DNA from: Rhynochetos jubatus
Taxonomy: Eukaryota; Chordata; Aves; Eurypygiformes; Rhynochetidae
Reading direction: 5' to 3'
Assembly: GCA_027574665.1 (NCBI GenBank)
Contig: CM050690.1
Span: forward strand, 65,319,905-65,383,904
Length of the DNA stretch: 64,000 bases
Shown here: in pieces, positions 25,222-39,400 of the stretch
Layout: the number at the start of each line of letters is the position of its first letter
Numbering within the stretch: the stretch's first letter is position 1
Notes under the pieces: generated by a model
Told to the model about the DNA's origin: nothing
What the model saw: the letters and a program-made list of their open reading frames with translations, nothing else
Database searches by the model: none
Program-made: the position numbers and the translations under genes

Positions 25222-28200
25222 TAATGTCTGGTGAAAGCAAACATGGGTCTGGCAAATTCTATTAGGTCATCTGTTATGAAAGCTGGTGCTATCAGTGAAA
25301 CATAGTGGAGCAGTGCAAGGAGTTCCTAATAAGAAAACAAGCTGTTTCTCATGTGTCGCTGCTGTAAGCAGCTTTTCATCTCTTACGTTAGAGGTTTCTG
25401 TGGGTAGGAGTACAGGTTGCCTCTGCAAGCTGCGGAATTTCTCCAGGGGTTGGCCTGAGACCCAAACCAGCTTTGCAAAGGAGGTAATGTCTATCAGGGT
25501 CTTTACGCTTTGCTCTAGAGAGAAGGTAGTAGTTCTATGGAGTCATGCTTAGGAAGTACAATCAAAGAACATTTCCAAAAGAAAATGTTCTACCACATGC
25601 TTCCTCCTCTGAACAAGTTGGTGTGTTGCTGGTTTTGTCATTGCTAAAAGATCCAGTATTACACTGGTGAGAATAAATAACCTGCATATAAATGAAATCT
25701 CATACAGATGAATTGGCCTTAGAAGACAAAAATCTGCTTTTTGTAGCTTTCAGAGTGATGGTATGTATTAATTATGACTAATGCTTGTCAAAAAGCATGC
25801 TGTTGCTTTTTTATGTTACTGTTAAATAGTTCAGTTATGTGATGTCTGGAAATAATAGGTGGACTTCCATAGCAGTGTTAAATTTTACTGTTAATGTTGT
25901 TATTCCCCTAAATTTGGGGGTTTTTTCAAACTGGATTAAAGATGACAAATGAGAAGTTTTCTTTCTTACTAATCTTCAGCTTACAAATAGGATGTTGTTA
26001 CACACATCTTTGGTAAAAGAAAAAAAAAAAAGACCAGGTTGATTACATCAACTGTATGCATTTTGGAAAAGAAGCTTGTGAAGAAAAAGCAAATTTCTGT
26101 GTTTAGATGTCTGACAGGTGTTGCAGTCATCTAAAAAATAAAACAGATTCCTTCATTTATTTTAAAACTGCTTAAACTTTTAAAACTGGTTAAATATTTG
26201 ACTGACTTGAGTATGACGCACGACAGTCTCTAGGAATTTGGAATTAGGTGTACTTCTGGCAGTCTGCAGTAGTACCAGTCTTGGACCAGGGCTTCCAAAG
26301 AGGTCTCACGTTCACTAGGAAGAGGCTTAGCATGTCAGCCAGGCAGAAGCAGGAAGGTGGTGGCCAAGGGATGTCTGGAAGTGTGCTGTAGGTGCTCATC
26401 AGCCTACACTGAATTCCGCAGCCTGAATTCCAGTTGTGGTGACAGAGTGAGAGATGAGTGATGCTACTGTTGCTGCTGGAATCTTGTGGTACGTTGCATG
26501 TTGTGATGGGAAGTTGGTGAACTTTTCTGATTAGGAAGTGTGTAACACTGGAAATTCTTACAGATAGCTTTCTTTTTTCCCCCACTTCTGTCTGGCACTA
26601 GTAAAATGTGGTAACCAGGAGCTGAATTGCTCCATTTTTTTTTTCAGTTGTTTTGCTTCTTGAGTATGTTAGGAAAGAAATGATAGAGTTGGAGAAAAGT
26701 GGGCAGAGGTCTAAAATTTAGTCTATTTTAGGTGTTTTATTGTCATTCAGGCTTAATGCCTTGTGGTATTTGGCAGTTTAATGGCTAGATTGTGGGTTTG
26801 AGATGGCATCTCTGAAACCTAGTAAACTTCTGATAATTTTCTAGTTGCAATTAAAATGATTGTGTAAATATTAGAGGTGCAGGAATACTATTGGATCATT
26901 TCATGTCTCTAGATAAAGAAATTCTGTTTTGAAACCATCATGCAATTATTCTCTTTCACTTTTCAGAAGTTCTTTTTCTAAGCCAGAGTTTTAGCATGAG
27001 TGCTTCTGTTTTCATAGTTGTTTGGTAGCAAATTGTACTTTTTTTTTAACTTATACTTTCAATTAAAAATTAATTACGTTCAAAGACAAACGTTTAAAAT
27101 ATTCTTCCTGTGGTACATAGTTAATCTTTACTTTCATGTCCTTGTAATGTCTTTTTAACTATCAGCTTACAATCATCTATTTAAATGCAGAGGAGAAAAC
27201 TGATAGCTGATAAATGTTGAGATGAGAATGTGTGAAAACTACTTTTGCTATCAGTGGAACTTATTCTCTATTGTATGTCTTGTGATTACTTTGGTAGAGA
27301 GGGGAAGCCAAGTTTCTTCCTGGCTTTATGTTCAGTAGCACTGATTTCATGTGGTTAGGAACTTAATCTTTAATATTTTTCAACAGTCTTTCACTGTATT
27401 GTAAGATTAGTTTTCCTTGATCTCGCTGATTCAGAGTCAGGCATAGTAATTGCCTGTCTCCTAACCCTGATGTCTTTCAGTAAGTTTTCCTTCAGTACAA
27501 AGCAGGACATGAGTTGTATGAGATGGTGTTGATGATGTCATGTTTCCTTGTACAAAAGGGTGATTGAATTTTCATGAGGCTTTTTTTCAGATACTCGGAT
27601 TAGGTAGGCGTGTTTGGATTCAACAGGGAATGTAATGATTTTCTGTGTAATTAATGCTACTAGTAGTGTAGAATGTCTATGTTTTGTTGATGTACAAGCA
27701 TGAATTTGGAAAGCTGCTGTCGCTGAGTAGACTTGCTGTACTTCCAGCAATAGAGATCAGCCTAATGATAAGTCATGGCATTAATTGACATGAATGTTGT
27801 ATTCAGAAAGCCACAGTTGCTTCTGCTTTTTTATCATTCCTATTCCATTGGGCAGAGATTGTTAGTCAGATTATTCTACAGGGATATTTGGTAAGACACT
27901 GTCCCTTCTCTCTTAAATGAGAAGACTTCTTAAATTAGCTTAAAACAGCCATTCAGCTATTTCAAATGTAGAATTGTAATGTCATCCCTCCAAAATAGGC
28001 AGGTTCTGGTGACAGTTGTCTCTAATTGAATGAAAAAGATGGGGTCTGACTGGACTACTTGCTGTTTCAACCACTGGGACTGAAAAGAGCTGATTTTTCT
28101 GGAATACTAAAGGATGAATATTTATTGTATACTCATATTACATCAAGCAATGAACTGTTAAGAATGGGCCATGTGAACTAAGTTACGGAGGAGGACAATG

Positions 28201-28802
28201 AAATTCAGTGCATGATGCTAGCTTGAGTTGCTTTTAACCAGGTAAAGAGAAAAACCTCAAAGTTGTTAAATTGTTTTAAAGCAGGGTGGAGGCAGAACTC
28301 AGAAGTTCTGCTGTGTGGTCAAGGGATGAGAAGAAATTATGGGCATTATAAAAAAGTTCACATATGCACGTATGTAAGCTTTGTTACATTAGTCTAGCCT
28401 GGGTATCCTAAATTACTGCCCTCGTTGGTTGTTAAAGTCAGATGGTGTTTATTAAAAGAAACCCTTCATTACCATAAAGCTTTGTAGTTGTTCATTACTA
28501 AAATCAAACTTTCAGTGGGGACTTCTGTATACACAATTAGGAGTGGATGTTGATGGCAGTCCTGTAGTGGTGGATCTGTGGGATTTAGCTTTGGCAGTTG
28601 AAAGGCCTAGGTTCTGTCATTAAAAGAACAAACAGAAATGCTCTGTAGAGCTGGAAGTCCACGTTTCAGGCAAACTGGCCTTTCAGTTTGTACTGTCTTT
28701 GCCTTGATTACCGTGTCTCTTTCAATAGTGACATCGCTGCTTTTGTACGCTGACTTGCACGAACTCATGCCGTCACAGCGTGATACAGCAATAACATGGT
28801 AT

Positions 28803-28870
28803 GCACAGAATAACTTAAGCTGGAAGGGAGCTCCCGAGGTCATTTGCTGTGCCCCCCCACCTCAGGCAGT
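28803..28870 (-). mobile_element. Probable CR1 3'-end fragment
   Basis: ACAGAATAACTTAAGCTGGA followed by AGGGAGCTCCCGAGGTCATT and a C-rich stretch resembles the complement of the CR1 3' end (AGAATNNTTNAGGTTGGAAGGGACCT). It is short and diverged. Confidence 0.45.
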
Positions 28871-31800
28871 CACACAGAAAGGCCAGCACTAATTTAATCC
28901 TGGTGGTAATTTATATTAATAGATTTTCAAACCTGTTTATCTCATGAGTTCTAGGTTTTTTCCAGAAAGGATTTGGCTGGTCAGGATAACTTCTCTGCAT
29001 GGATCCATATGGAGGATCTTGGAAAAATGCTTAGAGAAATGTCATGTTTGATAAATTTTAAGAATGTTTAAACTCAGACATGTGTAAACTTTGTATTTTT
29101 TTCTCACTAGAGGTGACTGCCTACCCAGGAAGAGTTCCAAAAGCTCATGTTCCAACTTAACCCTCAGCTTTTCTTCAGATAGGGGTCATACTTGCCATGT
29201 TCTTTTAATCCAGTGCTTGGTCTTCATCTTCCTTTTTGATGTAGAATAGCTTTTTGATTTCCAATTTGGTAGCTAAAAGGAGGTGCAGTAACAGTGATGC
29301 AGTGCTTTCTTTGCTTTTGGTTGTACTGTGATGATGCATACTAATCTCAAAATCTTAATGGAAACATGCTATTGTTTACTAGTGTTGTGATTTGTTTGGT
29401 TATTTCTTTTAGAACACCTTATTGTTGTTGTGTTGTAAAGAGATGTTTAGACAGTTCTGTGGAAATGCCTGGACCAGGATTGAGCAATAAATTCAGTTTG
29501 CATAATAGACATTTTCAGTACACAATTTTTTTTTCCAGAAACAGTAATTAGCAAGCACTGTTGCTTAATGAAGGCAGTAATGCTGTTTAATATTAATACA
29601 CAAGTTGCGAGCCATTCCCTTTAGAACGGACTTCTAAAAGAGTAGGTTTCTTGAGTATCTGTTGTGACTATCTGGAGCTCAGGGCAGGCAAGAAGATAGA
29701 AAACTGGAGTCTGCCTGAGACAGCTTAGTAAATTCTCAGGGTTGGTTGGTTTTGTTTGTTTGTTTCTGAATAAAAGTGAATTACTGTTGTGAAGAAGTTA
29801 GTAAGTATTCATGTTATAAATTAGGGCAGGTGTAAACATGTTAGTTCCCGTTTACAGAAAGAAAGAGTGCTATACATGAAAGCTAAACTGGCTGTTTCCA
29901 ATTTTAAGCTTGTTATTTCCTTACACAGTCTGAAGAAACAGTGAGATGTCGCTTTCCAGTAATCAGCCACTAAGAATAAAAAACTTAGCCCACTTTTTTA
30001 AAGATATGGTTAGTTGAACAGTCTAGCAGCACTTCTGGCTTATTTGTAGTATGATGCTGGCCACCAGTAATAATTGGGAACTTGTGAGAGGAAGTAAAAA
30101 CTGACTTTTTTAAAAATCGATTAAATTAACAGAGTATGCTTCATGCATTTGTCAGTTTAAACAGATACAGAAGCTGCCTATGAGAGCTTTCATTCTCAAA
30201 AACTTTAAATGCTGCAAAAATTTAAGTTTTAGAATAAAGGTGTGTATTTTTAGTTGAAGGAAATGTCAGTGCTAGACAAATATCCATAGTAAGTGTTTAA
30301 AAAAACTTTTAGCATGAAGAATTACATTTTGCAAAGTAGACTTTCTAAAAGTTACCTTGACATTAGCAGTACAATGGCGTGTTTCTTTTAAAATTCATAA
30401 AATGTGAAATGTAACCGTTTCAGAAGTGGTTGTAGTGGTAGTGGATAGAAGTAGCACCTGCTAGGTTGCGTAAACTTTGGATTTGCTGGATTTTTCTAGC
30501 TACTGCTCTGAACTTTGATCTTGTTAACAGACCTGCTTTTAATAAAAGAATGATGTAATTGCAGCTTTTATCTACTGATAGGTTTGATTCAATCTGTTTC
30601 TAGTTAAGCTGAATGGGAACTGATAGCTTTTAGTTGGTGAAAGCTTTCATTAAAAAAGCTAAGCTCTAAATCCATGCCCTGGGCAGAAATACCATAGCAA
30701 TAAATTTGTAATAATTGCTAATTGCATGGGAAAACATTGTTTGCAACTCTCTGAGGTTGGAAAACAATCTGGCTTAGTATGAAGTGATGAGCATTTAATT
30801 AAATAATTCATTTTCTGTAATTTGATAAAGTGCTTCTTCAGCCTTAATTGCTACTAAAAAGATGACCTGAGTAAACTAAGACATAGAATACAAGCCCTAA
30901 CTAGATAGGGGTTTATTTAGGACACATGGCAATTAGTACTTTAGGCTTTGGTGTGTGCTTTAAATCACCAAATAGCTAAATCAAGACTGGTCTTGGCTAA
31001 ATGGGAGAGAAATCTGAATGGATATTCTAGACAGAGGCAAGTGTGGTCAGGAATGCTTACTCATGTGAAAGGCCTGAGGTGATTGTATCCTGGAGAGGAA
31101 AATGCTGAAGAGCAACAGCAGAGTGAAGGAGAGAAAGGGAGTTGATGCCTAGGAGATAATGACACGGGGCTGCAGTAGGCAGAAGTTGCTTGGAACATGG
31201 GATTCTCCTGGACAATTGTTTTTAGCATGCACATCCTCTGTACAGATTTATGTCTTTGAGTTGTCTGAAGCAGCAATGGATGGGCTAATGTTCAGAGTGA
31301 AATGTCCGAACATTGCCGTGTATTTATCAAAGTGCTGTAGAGCACGAATATCCTTGCAGGCAAAAAGCAATTATTTGGCTGGGTGGAGAAATGGAAGATT
31401 TCTTTCTTAGTGTGTATTGAGGAAGTCAGAAGTGGAAGAATGAGCATCCAGCTCAGGTGAGACTGTTCTTCATTTTATTATGTAGAATTCCGTAATGATT
31501 AAGATGTGGGGGGAGGGAGGAAATCAGTAGTGGAGAATTAATTAATATTGATGAAGAATGCATCTTTAGTACTTGAATATAATCATGTGTTACCACATAC
31601 TTGAAATTAAGGCTGTTATTCAGCAGTACTTCTGTCAACTTTTTATTATCAACTAGAATATCATTCCCTTGCCTGACTACTTTTTTTTTTAAGAGAATTA
31701 ATAAAGTTTTAACAGCGTTCATGATTTGACATCTACTTCAGGATCTCAGTTCCTGCCCATGGTTTATATTGGAGCCAAGCCTTAATTAATTCCAGTGTTT

Positions 31801-34800
31801 AAATTTGGCGTTAAAGCTGTGATTTTAATACCTCAGCAAATATTTGTTATTTGCAATCCTTATTCTTGCTCAATCTGAATTCTGTGCATCTTCGTAAGTG
31901 ATTTATTGTTCATGGATACAGTTGGTTCATATGTCACCCCCTCTGGGGTTGTAGTGTTGCGCAACAGTCCTGCAGGGCAACCTGCTGTTGATAAACTGAT
32001 CTGTCTTGTGATAACCATTAATGACATTTTAAACATCTCTATTGAGGATTTGTACAATACCAGCCCTCACTTTCTGATGTGCATTCCTAGAATGCCAAGT
32101 AAAAAGGTCAGAATACTCTTATCTCCCAATATGCAGCTGCACCAGGCTGTCTCTTGTTTTGCTGCCTTCTAAACCTGCTAGTTTAGCAGCCTTTTGCTTC
32201 TGTTCATACACTATTCAGAATAGTTCTTCACAGATGACAACTTGAGTGTTGTTTATGCTTATCCCAGTTTGTTGTCATGCCTCCTTTAGGCATACACTTC
32301 AGTTGCTGGTTTTGCCATATTTGTCATGAGTTCTAATCAGTGTGGATTAGATCAAATATTCTGGGCAACTTTAGCCACTTCTTAGTCTGTTTGGTGTGGC
32401 TTTCCACTCATTTGAAATCCACCATTACGAAATTACACGGACCAGTTGGAACAGAATTTGCTACTCCGTGTCTACAGGCACTGAACTCACATTGTGTTGT
32501 GACTAGTGTCTAATACATTCTTAGAGCTTTTTAAATGGCTCTCTTTTAGGGAGAAAAGTTGCCCTTTTACTTAAACTGTCATCTTAAACTCTTTCACAGA
32601 TTAATGTGTGTGCATATATAGATACATACGTACACAAATAAAATTAAATATATGAAGGAATTAGTGATGGTGTGAGAGTTTAGACTGACAAATCAGGTCA
32701 ATTTTAAACTTTAGAATGAAAGCTTTTATGCTGGCATTCATTAGAAATGTGCCTTGTGCTTATTATGAGTTACATATTGTTAATTATCACTGCACTTTAG
32801 TTTTTACACACTAACCATTACATTATCTGTTCAGAGCAGTCAGTCTCATATCAGACTTAACATGTTAAATTAGCTGTAAGTGTGCAATACCATGTAGCCA
32901 GTACCATATAGCTGGCCTTTGTTCTTGATGGTCCTAGTTGCTGAGGTCAAGGTGACCTGACTGAAAAGCTCTTCAATAAGGGTGGGGAAGTGGGGGTGTG
33001 GATGACAGGACAAGGACAGAATTGTAGTGGGCATCTTCTACCACTACCACCCTGCATGCCCACCTTAATTTAGGGTCTTTTATAACTATCCATGTGAAAG
33101 ATTGAGGCTCCTAGTCCTGGGCTACATGTGGTGTGCTGGGGAGGTGTTACTTTCCCAGGCTGCAGCAGGTGCCTTGCCCTGTTGCTCAGCTGTTGGGGTT
33201 ATTTTTCCCTTGTGTGGCTGCTGCTGCTTAGAGCAAAAGTAGCTATCCCAGTGCTGGAGGTTGCACTTTTTCACTGACTAGTATTTGACCTTTAAGGAGT
33301 TGTTATGGTTCTGGTGCCTCTGCTTTTAGCCCGTGTCTGCACTTTAAAGGCTTTTATCTCATGTTTAAGTTGTATGCCATAATAAGAGACACCTGGTACC
33401 AAGGTTCACAGAACCAGTTTACATAAGTTGATAATGAGCCTTACACATTAGGTCTGGGGCCTTGCACAGTTAGTCTAAGGCCTGTTGCTGGTCATGTTAA
33501 CTGTTGCATTTATAGAAATGCTTATACAGTTGTACTGTATTAAGTTGCTTATGTTTGGATTCAAACCAAGCTGATCTTAAGCCTTAGCGTGCTACTTTCA
33601 CAGGTACAGGAGGCTTCTGCTTTAGCTGCAGCTGCACTGCTTTTCTAGGATGGGAATTCTCCGTTCCCATCACTCTGAGTCGAAGACCCAGGGTGTTCTA
33701 CTTTCTGCTGGATCAATGTAGTGCTGCAAAGCATGGTTTTTCTCTGAGGGTAGGGTATGTTTTCTGGGTGTTGCCTCATGGGTTTCTTGTGAAATCCATA
33801 CTGTACTTTGCTGCTGGTATATGTGCACCTTTTGGGTCTTCCACGGCAGACTGCAGTACATAGTGTGAGATACAACAAAGCTGTTGTATCAATATACAAA
33901 TAGTGATTTTAGGAGTACAGTAGTGTGCATGTGGTTCCTACTCCTACATTTGACTGCCCTATAAAAATAAAACTTTTAAAGTGACACAGGGTTTCTGCAT
34001 TCTTTGAAGCTAATGAAGTTGCCTTACTTCCTGCCTGATTAATAACTAGCTGCTTGCTGTGTAGGATGGGATTCCAAGTGAGTTTAACTTGGTGATTTCA
34101 AGTCAATATAAAGCTGATGTTTTTCCAGATGGTATAATTCTGATTGTTTTTCCCATGGCTGATGGATGATGTAGGTGGATAATGCAAATATTTTGCTCTT
34201 AATGTATACCTGAGAAGCATCATATATATTTTTCTTAAGGGACTCAGTTCTGTGGTTTGATTCCCACCAAGGCAACAACTTGCACGCTTCATTTCCAGTG
34301 TTTCCTACCCTGAGTCATTAACTGATAGTTAGCTCTAAAGGCAGGTTGTTAGTACTTCTTCAGTAAAGTTCAGGACTCTTCAGACTGTGTTCAAACAGGA
34401 CAGGCCCATTAGATATGCACTGTGAGAAATCAGAATAAAACTAAATCCGTTAATATCCCATCACCAATCCATGGAGCTCCTATGCTGGCTATCCATACTC
34501 ACTAGTGCATTGCTTTAGGCAGTGGCTGTGTGCACATGCTGTTTTACAACTGTTTTAGTCTTGCCCTCATTTCTCCTGATTATACAGTGCTATTCCATGT
34601 CTTTGACCAAGTTTTAGCTGATATTTCAAGTGCTCATTTGTAATAGCAAGGTCTAGAGTATAAGTCACTGTGTCTTCATTAGGCAGTTGGGAATAGCTAT
34701 GTCAGATGTGTGCTTGCATACAAACCAGTAGAGCATGACTCAGTGCCACATAGTAATGCCACAATATTAACAGGGGAATAATTGGATAAAACATTGGGTA

Positions 34801-35807
34801 CTGTAAGACTGCAGGATAGTTGATCACCTACAAAAAAATTAAAAATTATTTTTATATGATCACTCCTGCATTTGAACCTGTCTTCTGGATGTGCAGAAAA
34901 CCAGATTGACCAGGTTTGCTCATGAGAACTGTAGGCTTCAAATTTTAAATGTTGTTTCACTGCTTAAGTAATACATACAGTATATGCTTGTTCCAGGCTT
35001 AAAATGGTGATTCTCAGATGAGAAAGCTTCTTTGCAATGGATTAAACCAAGCTACTTTTAAAGTTTGTGTAGCATGCTTACACGCTAATATTAAATTCTA
35101 CTTAGCATGCTTCTGCTTTCATGGGAGCAATGGACCCTCTAATTTAGCTGTGTTTTGGAAGGGTAAGATAATTTTTTAAAAGAAAAGTCAGTTTTGAAAG
35201 GCAAATATCGTAACCTAAGTCCTCAAGTGAAATATTTGGGTAGTAGTACTTAATACGCTTCTGTATTTTCAAGCCTTTTCTTGATAAGATTTTTCTACAT
35301 GTGTAAATATTCCATTATGAGAAACCTTTTAATTTAGTAATGATCAGATTATTAGGTGATCCATTTTTTGCCAGTTGTTTTGGTAGGCATGAAGCTGTCT
35401 TGTTTACTTGCTTGTTTTCAATAAGGTTGCCTGTATCCTGTTAAAATAAAAATTGCTAGCTGCTGTAACTAAAAAGTGGATTCTTACTGCTTAAGAATAG
35501 CAGCAAGGAAAGGCAACACATCCTAGTCCAATGTTTCTATTAGGTTTTGCCTGCATTTTGGAATTGAGAAACGGAAAACAGAATTTTGTGTAGTGAATTT
35601 TGGCTGACCCTAATTCCCCAGGTTTGTGGATCTACTTGGATTTTGTTTTGGTTGGTGGGGAGGGGGAAAGTATGACACATAATGAATTAGAACTTGCAAC
35701 ATCTCCTGGGTTTTCAGTACATTTTTGATAAAACATATTTCAAACAAGTTTATAATAATGCTTTCTTTAGGTTCCTCCGCCCTGAGAGTTAGATCTAGGA
35801 TAGTTAA

Positions 35808-36437
35808 TGATATTATAAAAAAGAAGGCAAAGGGTAAAGAAGTGTGCCCCACCGCAGGGCATAGCTGAGCCCCTCAGCCACCGTGTCGACACCTCGAGGT
35901 AAACACAGCTGAAGGACAAAACTGCGGCCCAGCAGCGCGTGAGAGGGAGCGGAGTGAGGGGAGGGTGCCAGCCGGAGGAGGGGGAGGCGGTACTGGCGCC
36001 GGGCAGATCCCCCGGAGCGATGGAGGGCAGCACTGCCCAGCAGGCATTCCCTGCAGCCTGTGTGGCGTCCTACCATCGCAGCTAGCCCTGAAAGAGGATG
36101 CAGCCTGTGGAGAGCCCACGCTGCAGCAGGTTTATCCCAGAGGACTGCAGCCGTGCAGAAGATCCGTGCTGGAGCACAGGAAAAGTGTGAGGAAGTAGTG
36201 GCAAGAGTTAAAGCAGTTGCAGCCCTCATTTCACATCTCCTTGTGCCTGTGTGTTTGGTTTTGTCTTTGTTTCTCACTACCCAACTCTAATTGGCAATAA
36301 ATTAGTTTTCACTAAGTTCAGTTTGTTTTGCCCATGATGGCAGTAGGTAAATACCTTTATCCCTGTGTTTATCTTGACCCACGAGCTGAACAGCTGAGGA
36401 GGGGCAGTGAAAGAGTAGCTGGGTGGGGGCCACCACA
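35808..36437 (-). mobile_element. Avian endogenous retrovirus LTR (solo, old copy)
   Basis: About 630 bp with GC-rich, CpG-containing sequence in its left half, in contrast to the surrounding AT-rich intron. Read on the minus strand, it begins TGTGGTGG and carries the GGGCAAAACA and TTTATTGCCAATTAGAGTTG blocks shared with the LTRs at 42, 52 and 54 kb. It ends in a GC-rich part and an AT-rich edge near 35808. The right terminus CACCACA is clear and the left edge is approximate. No coding region remains. It probably belongs to a different subfamily from the others. Confidence 0.75.
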
Positions 36438-39400
36438 GTAATCCAGAGTCGTGATAGATACAGCTTGTGATTAATGTACTAGTTTGAAAGAAAAAGAAAG
36501 GACAAGGGTTGTTCCTAAGCGGAGGGAGGATTTTTCTTCGTGTACTCCCACTTTGGGAAAGGAAGAAATCTCTAAAGGAAAACACAGTGGTAATGCCCAT
36601 TCAGTGGAAATAATGTCAAGGAAGGATACAAGGAGGAACAGACCATTTGGAGTAGCAGTGTTCAGGCAGTATTCTGAAAAATGAGCTGTGACTCCAGAAA
36701 GAAATCTGCTAATTTGACTAAATACTTCTCCTTAGTATTTAATAGGGCACAAAAGACCATGCTTTTAGACAGATCTTGTCTGGTAAAGTTCTTGCCAAAC
36801 ACAACATTAATTGGTGAAACACGTATTTTTGATTCAGCTGTTTGAGAGGATTTTTCCATCGATGATTGAGTGTTGTTCACTGTATAGAAACTTTAAACTT
36901 TCTGTGGTATTCCATTTTACTCTTTTCTGTTAAATGTTTTTGGCTTTGGTTTTGTTTTTTTTATTTTTTCTGTAAGTTAGCATGTGTTCAGCCATTTTCA
37001 ATTTTTTAGGGAGGGAACATAATTCCTCTACAGTTTGGATCTGTCATGAATTAAATGCTTCAGAAAAATTATTTTAAGATGTGCACTTTTTGAAACTTGG
37101 CTGAGGTTTTTCGCTTGCTTTTTTTTTCTGGCTGAATAATCACAGCCTTTGCCAGTTCCAAACTAGTTTTACATAGGAGCAGAAGTGCAGTTTCAGTGTG
37201 TACTTTTAAAATTAATCCCTTCAATCATACAGCACAAATCTTAAAGTAAGCTCTTTATCTTCTTTTTTTTATTACCACCTCAATGTAAGTACATATACAA
37301 AGTGTTCATATATCTCTTTCTTCCTGACATCAGATAGGGGTGTTTTAATTTGCTTCACAGTCAAAATACACACTTTGGTATTGGCCTCACATCTCAATAA
37401 CTGTAATGTTTTTCTTATTTTGATACATGCTGTTTACTGAAAATGCTGGAGTGGATAGATTTTTTTTTTTTTGATTTGATGATGTTACCTGTTACTTTAC
37501 ATTGCTTTCACTGGCTTCCCCTTTTTCTGTTGCATCAGGCTACTTTTTGAGGTCCTCAGCATTATGCTTTCATAGCTTATCATAGAAGATACTACACCTT
37601 CTCTCTGTTTAACATGCAATAGTGTGTTTATCCATTGCTTCCTGAATTATCAAATACATATCTCTCCCTTTGTCCAGTTGTTGCCTCCTGCTGCGAGGAA
37701 GTTCCATTGCTGATGTGCTAATACGTGAGCACATGTCACACTCTTGAACTTCTGCCTGTTTCAAAAGTAATACCACGTTAGAGATGCAATTTAGCATGTT
37801 CTGATAACTGCTTGCCTCCCTCTATCCTTTCTTGTCTTACACAAATTGTTCCAGAATTCTGGGTTTCCTGTTGGGAACCAGAGGAGGTTTTGGCATTTGA
37901 GTGACTATGTCCAGGTCCATATTGAATGACTTATGAGAACATATGGGCACATCTGTAGATCTTGTTATGTGATAACTGCACTGACTTTTTCTGTGGATGA
38001 AGTGGTAGTTTGTTCTGGTACTGTGTAACTGGAGGGTTTGAGGAAGTTGCAGAATGGTGCAGAAGGGACACCTTCCTGAATTCCATGAGGATGGTGGAAA
38101 AACTACTCCACACACCAGTGGATAAATTGTACCTTGCAGTGTGGAAAAGTGGCAGTGTTCACATGGCAAAAGGTTGTGAATTTGCCAGCTCTGAGCTGGC
38201 AAACATTCATTAGGATAGCCTGGCTTGCATCTCATTTTCCAGCGTATAACTTTTCATAACTTAGTCCACTTTTGTAAGAGGTATTTGTAAGTTGCAGCTG
38301 GTGTAGACTGCATCTTTAAAAGATTTTTCAGGCTTGTGACTGTGAAAATGTTTGCAGGTTGACATCAGAGCTGCAAAGTGGTGTTCCTGTGCTGTCCCAT
38401 CAGATGAAGCAAAACACAAAATGCACCAACTCTTATTCTAGTTAGGGGAAAAGTTGTCTTGGTGTGGTTTGTCCCTACGTGCATCCTCCTTGCAAAAAAA
38501 ATAAATCTGTAAGCGTGGGTTACAGCACTAGCATCAGTGGAATATATGGCAAACACTTTACACTTACGTACCGTGTTATGTTCAGTCAGTTTTACTTTTG
38601 ACTGACACTATCCTCAAGCCAGCGTGAAAAAAAATGGGAAGTTCTGTTAATTTGCTTTGAGCTGCAGTAAGAGAAGAGGAGGAAACATAAGGTTTCATGT
38701 TTTAACTGAAAGGTACTGCTAATGTCTTTGCCAATAATTGAAAGCTAACTTCCTCATCAGAGGAATTCAGATCATTCAAGCTTTTTCCCTTAAGAGAATT
38801 TTGTAAAACCTGATTAATTGAACAAAAATGCATCACTTCACAAAATGTCTCTTCTAAAGCAATGGTTTCTCATAATTTTGCAATAGTTTTGTTAGAGGGA
38901 ACAAACCAAGTAGTACTTGGTGTTTACTTTCATAGTAAAATTACTCTTTTATGAATATAATTCCCTTAAAAAACTTTGTGATAATTCAGTCCACAGAAAA
39001 GTAAATAATGTGGTGTTCTAGCAGGATGAATGAGAATTAGCATTAGAGGTTTTATGGAATCTGGCTTAAATATGACTGCAATTTAGACAAGAATTGTATT
39101 CAGCAGCTGAACAGGTAGATTTTCACATTGAGCCATGGACAAAATCAGTGTGCAGCTATAACAAATTTTTCTTAATCTTGTATGAAAAAAAAATTACTTA
39201 TTAGCATCACAAAACCAACGTTAACTGGTATGTCAAAGCTTTAGAGATAAATGGCTTTGTACTGCTGAATTAGGTAAGTACCATGCTGGTCCTCACTCAG
39301 TTAATGTGTGTTACTACAGCATATAGCACTGGTATAGTTATAAACTGCAGTTATCCTCATAGACATGTATGGTTTTGTTTTGTTAATAACTGGACTGTGA

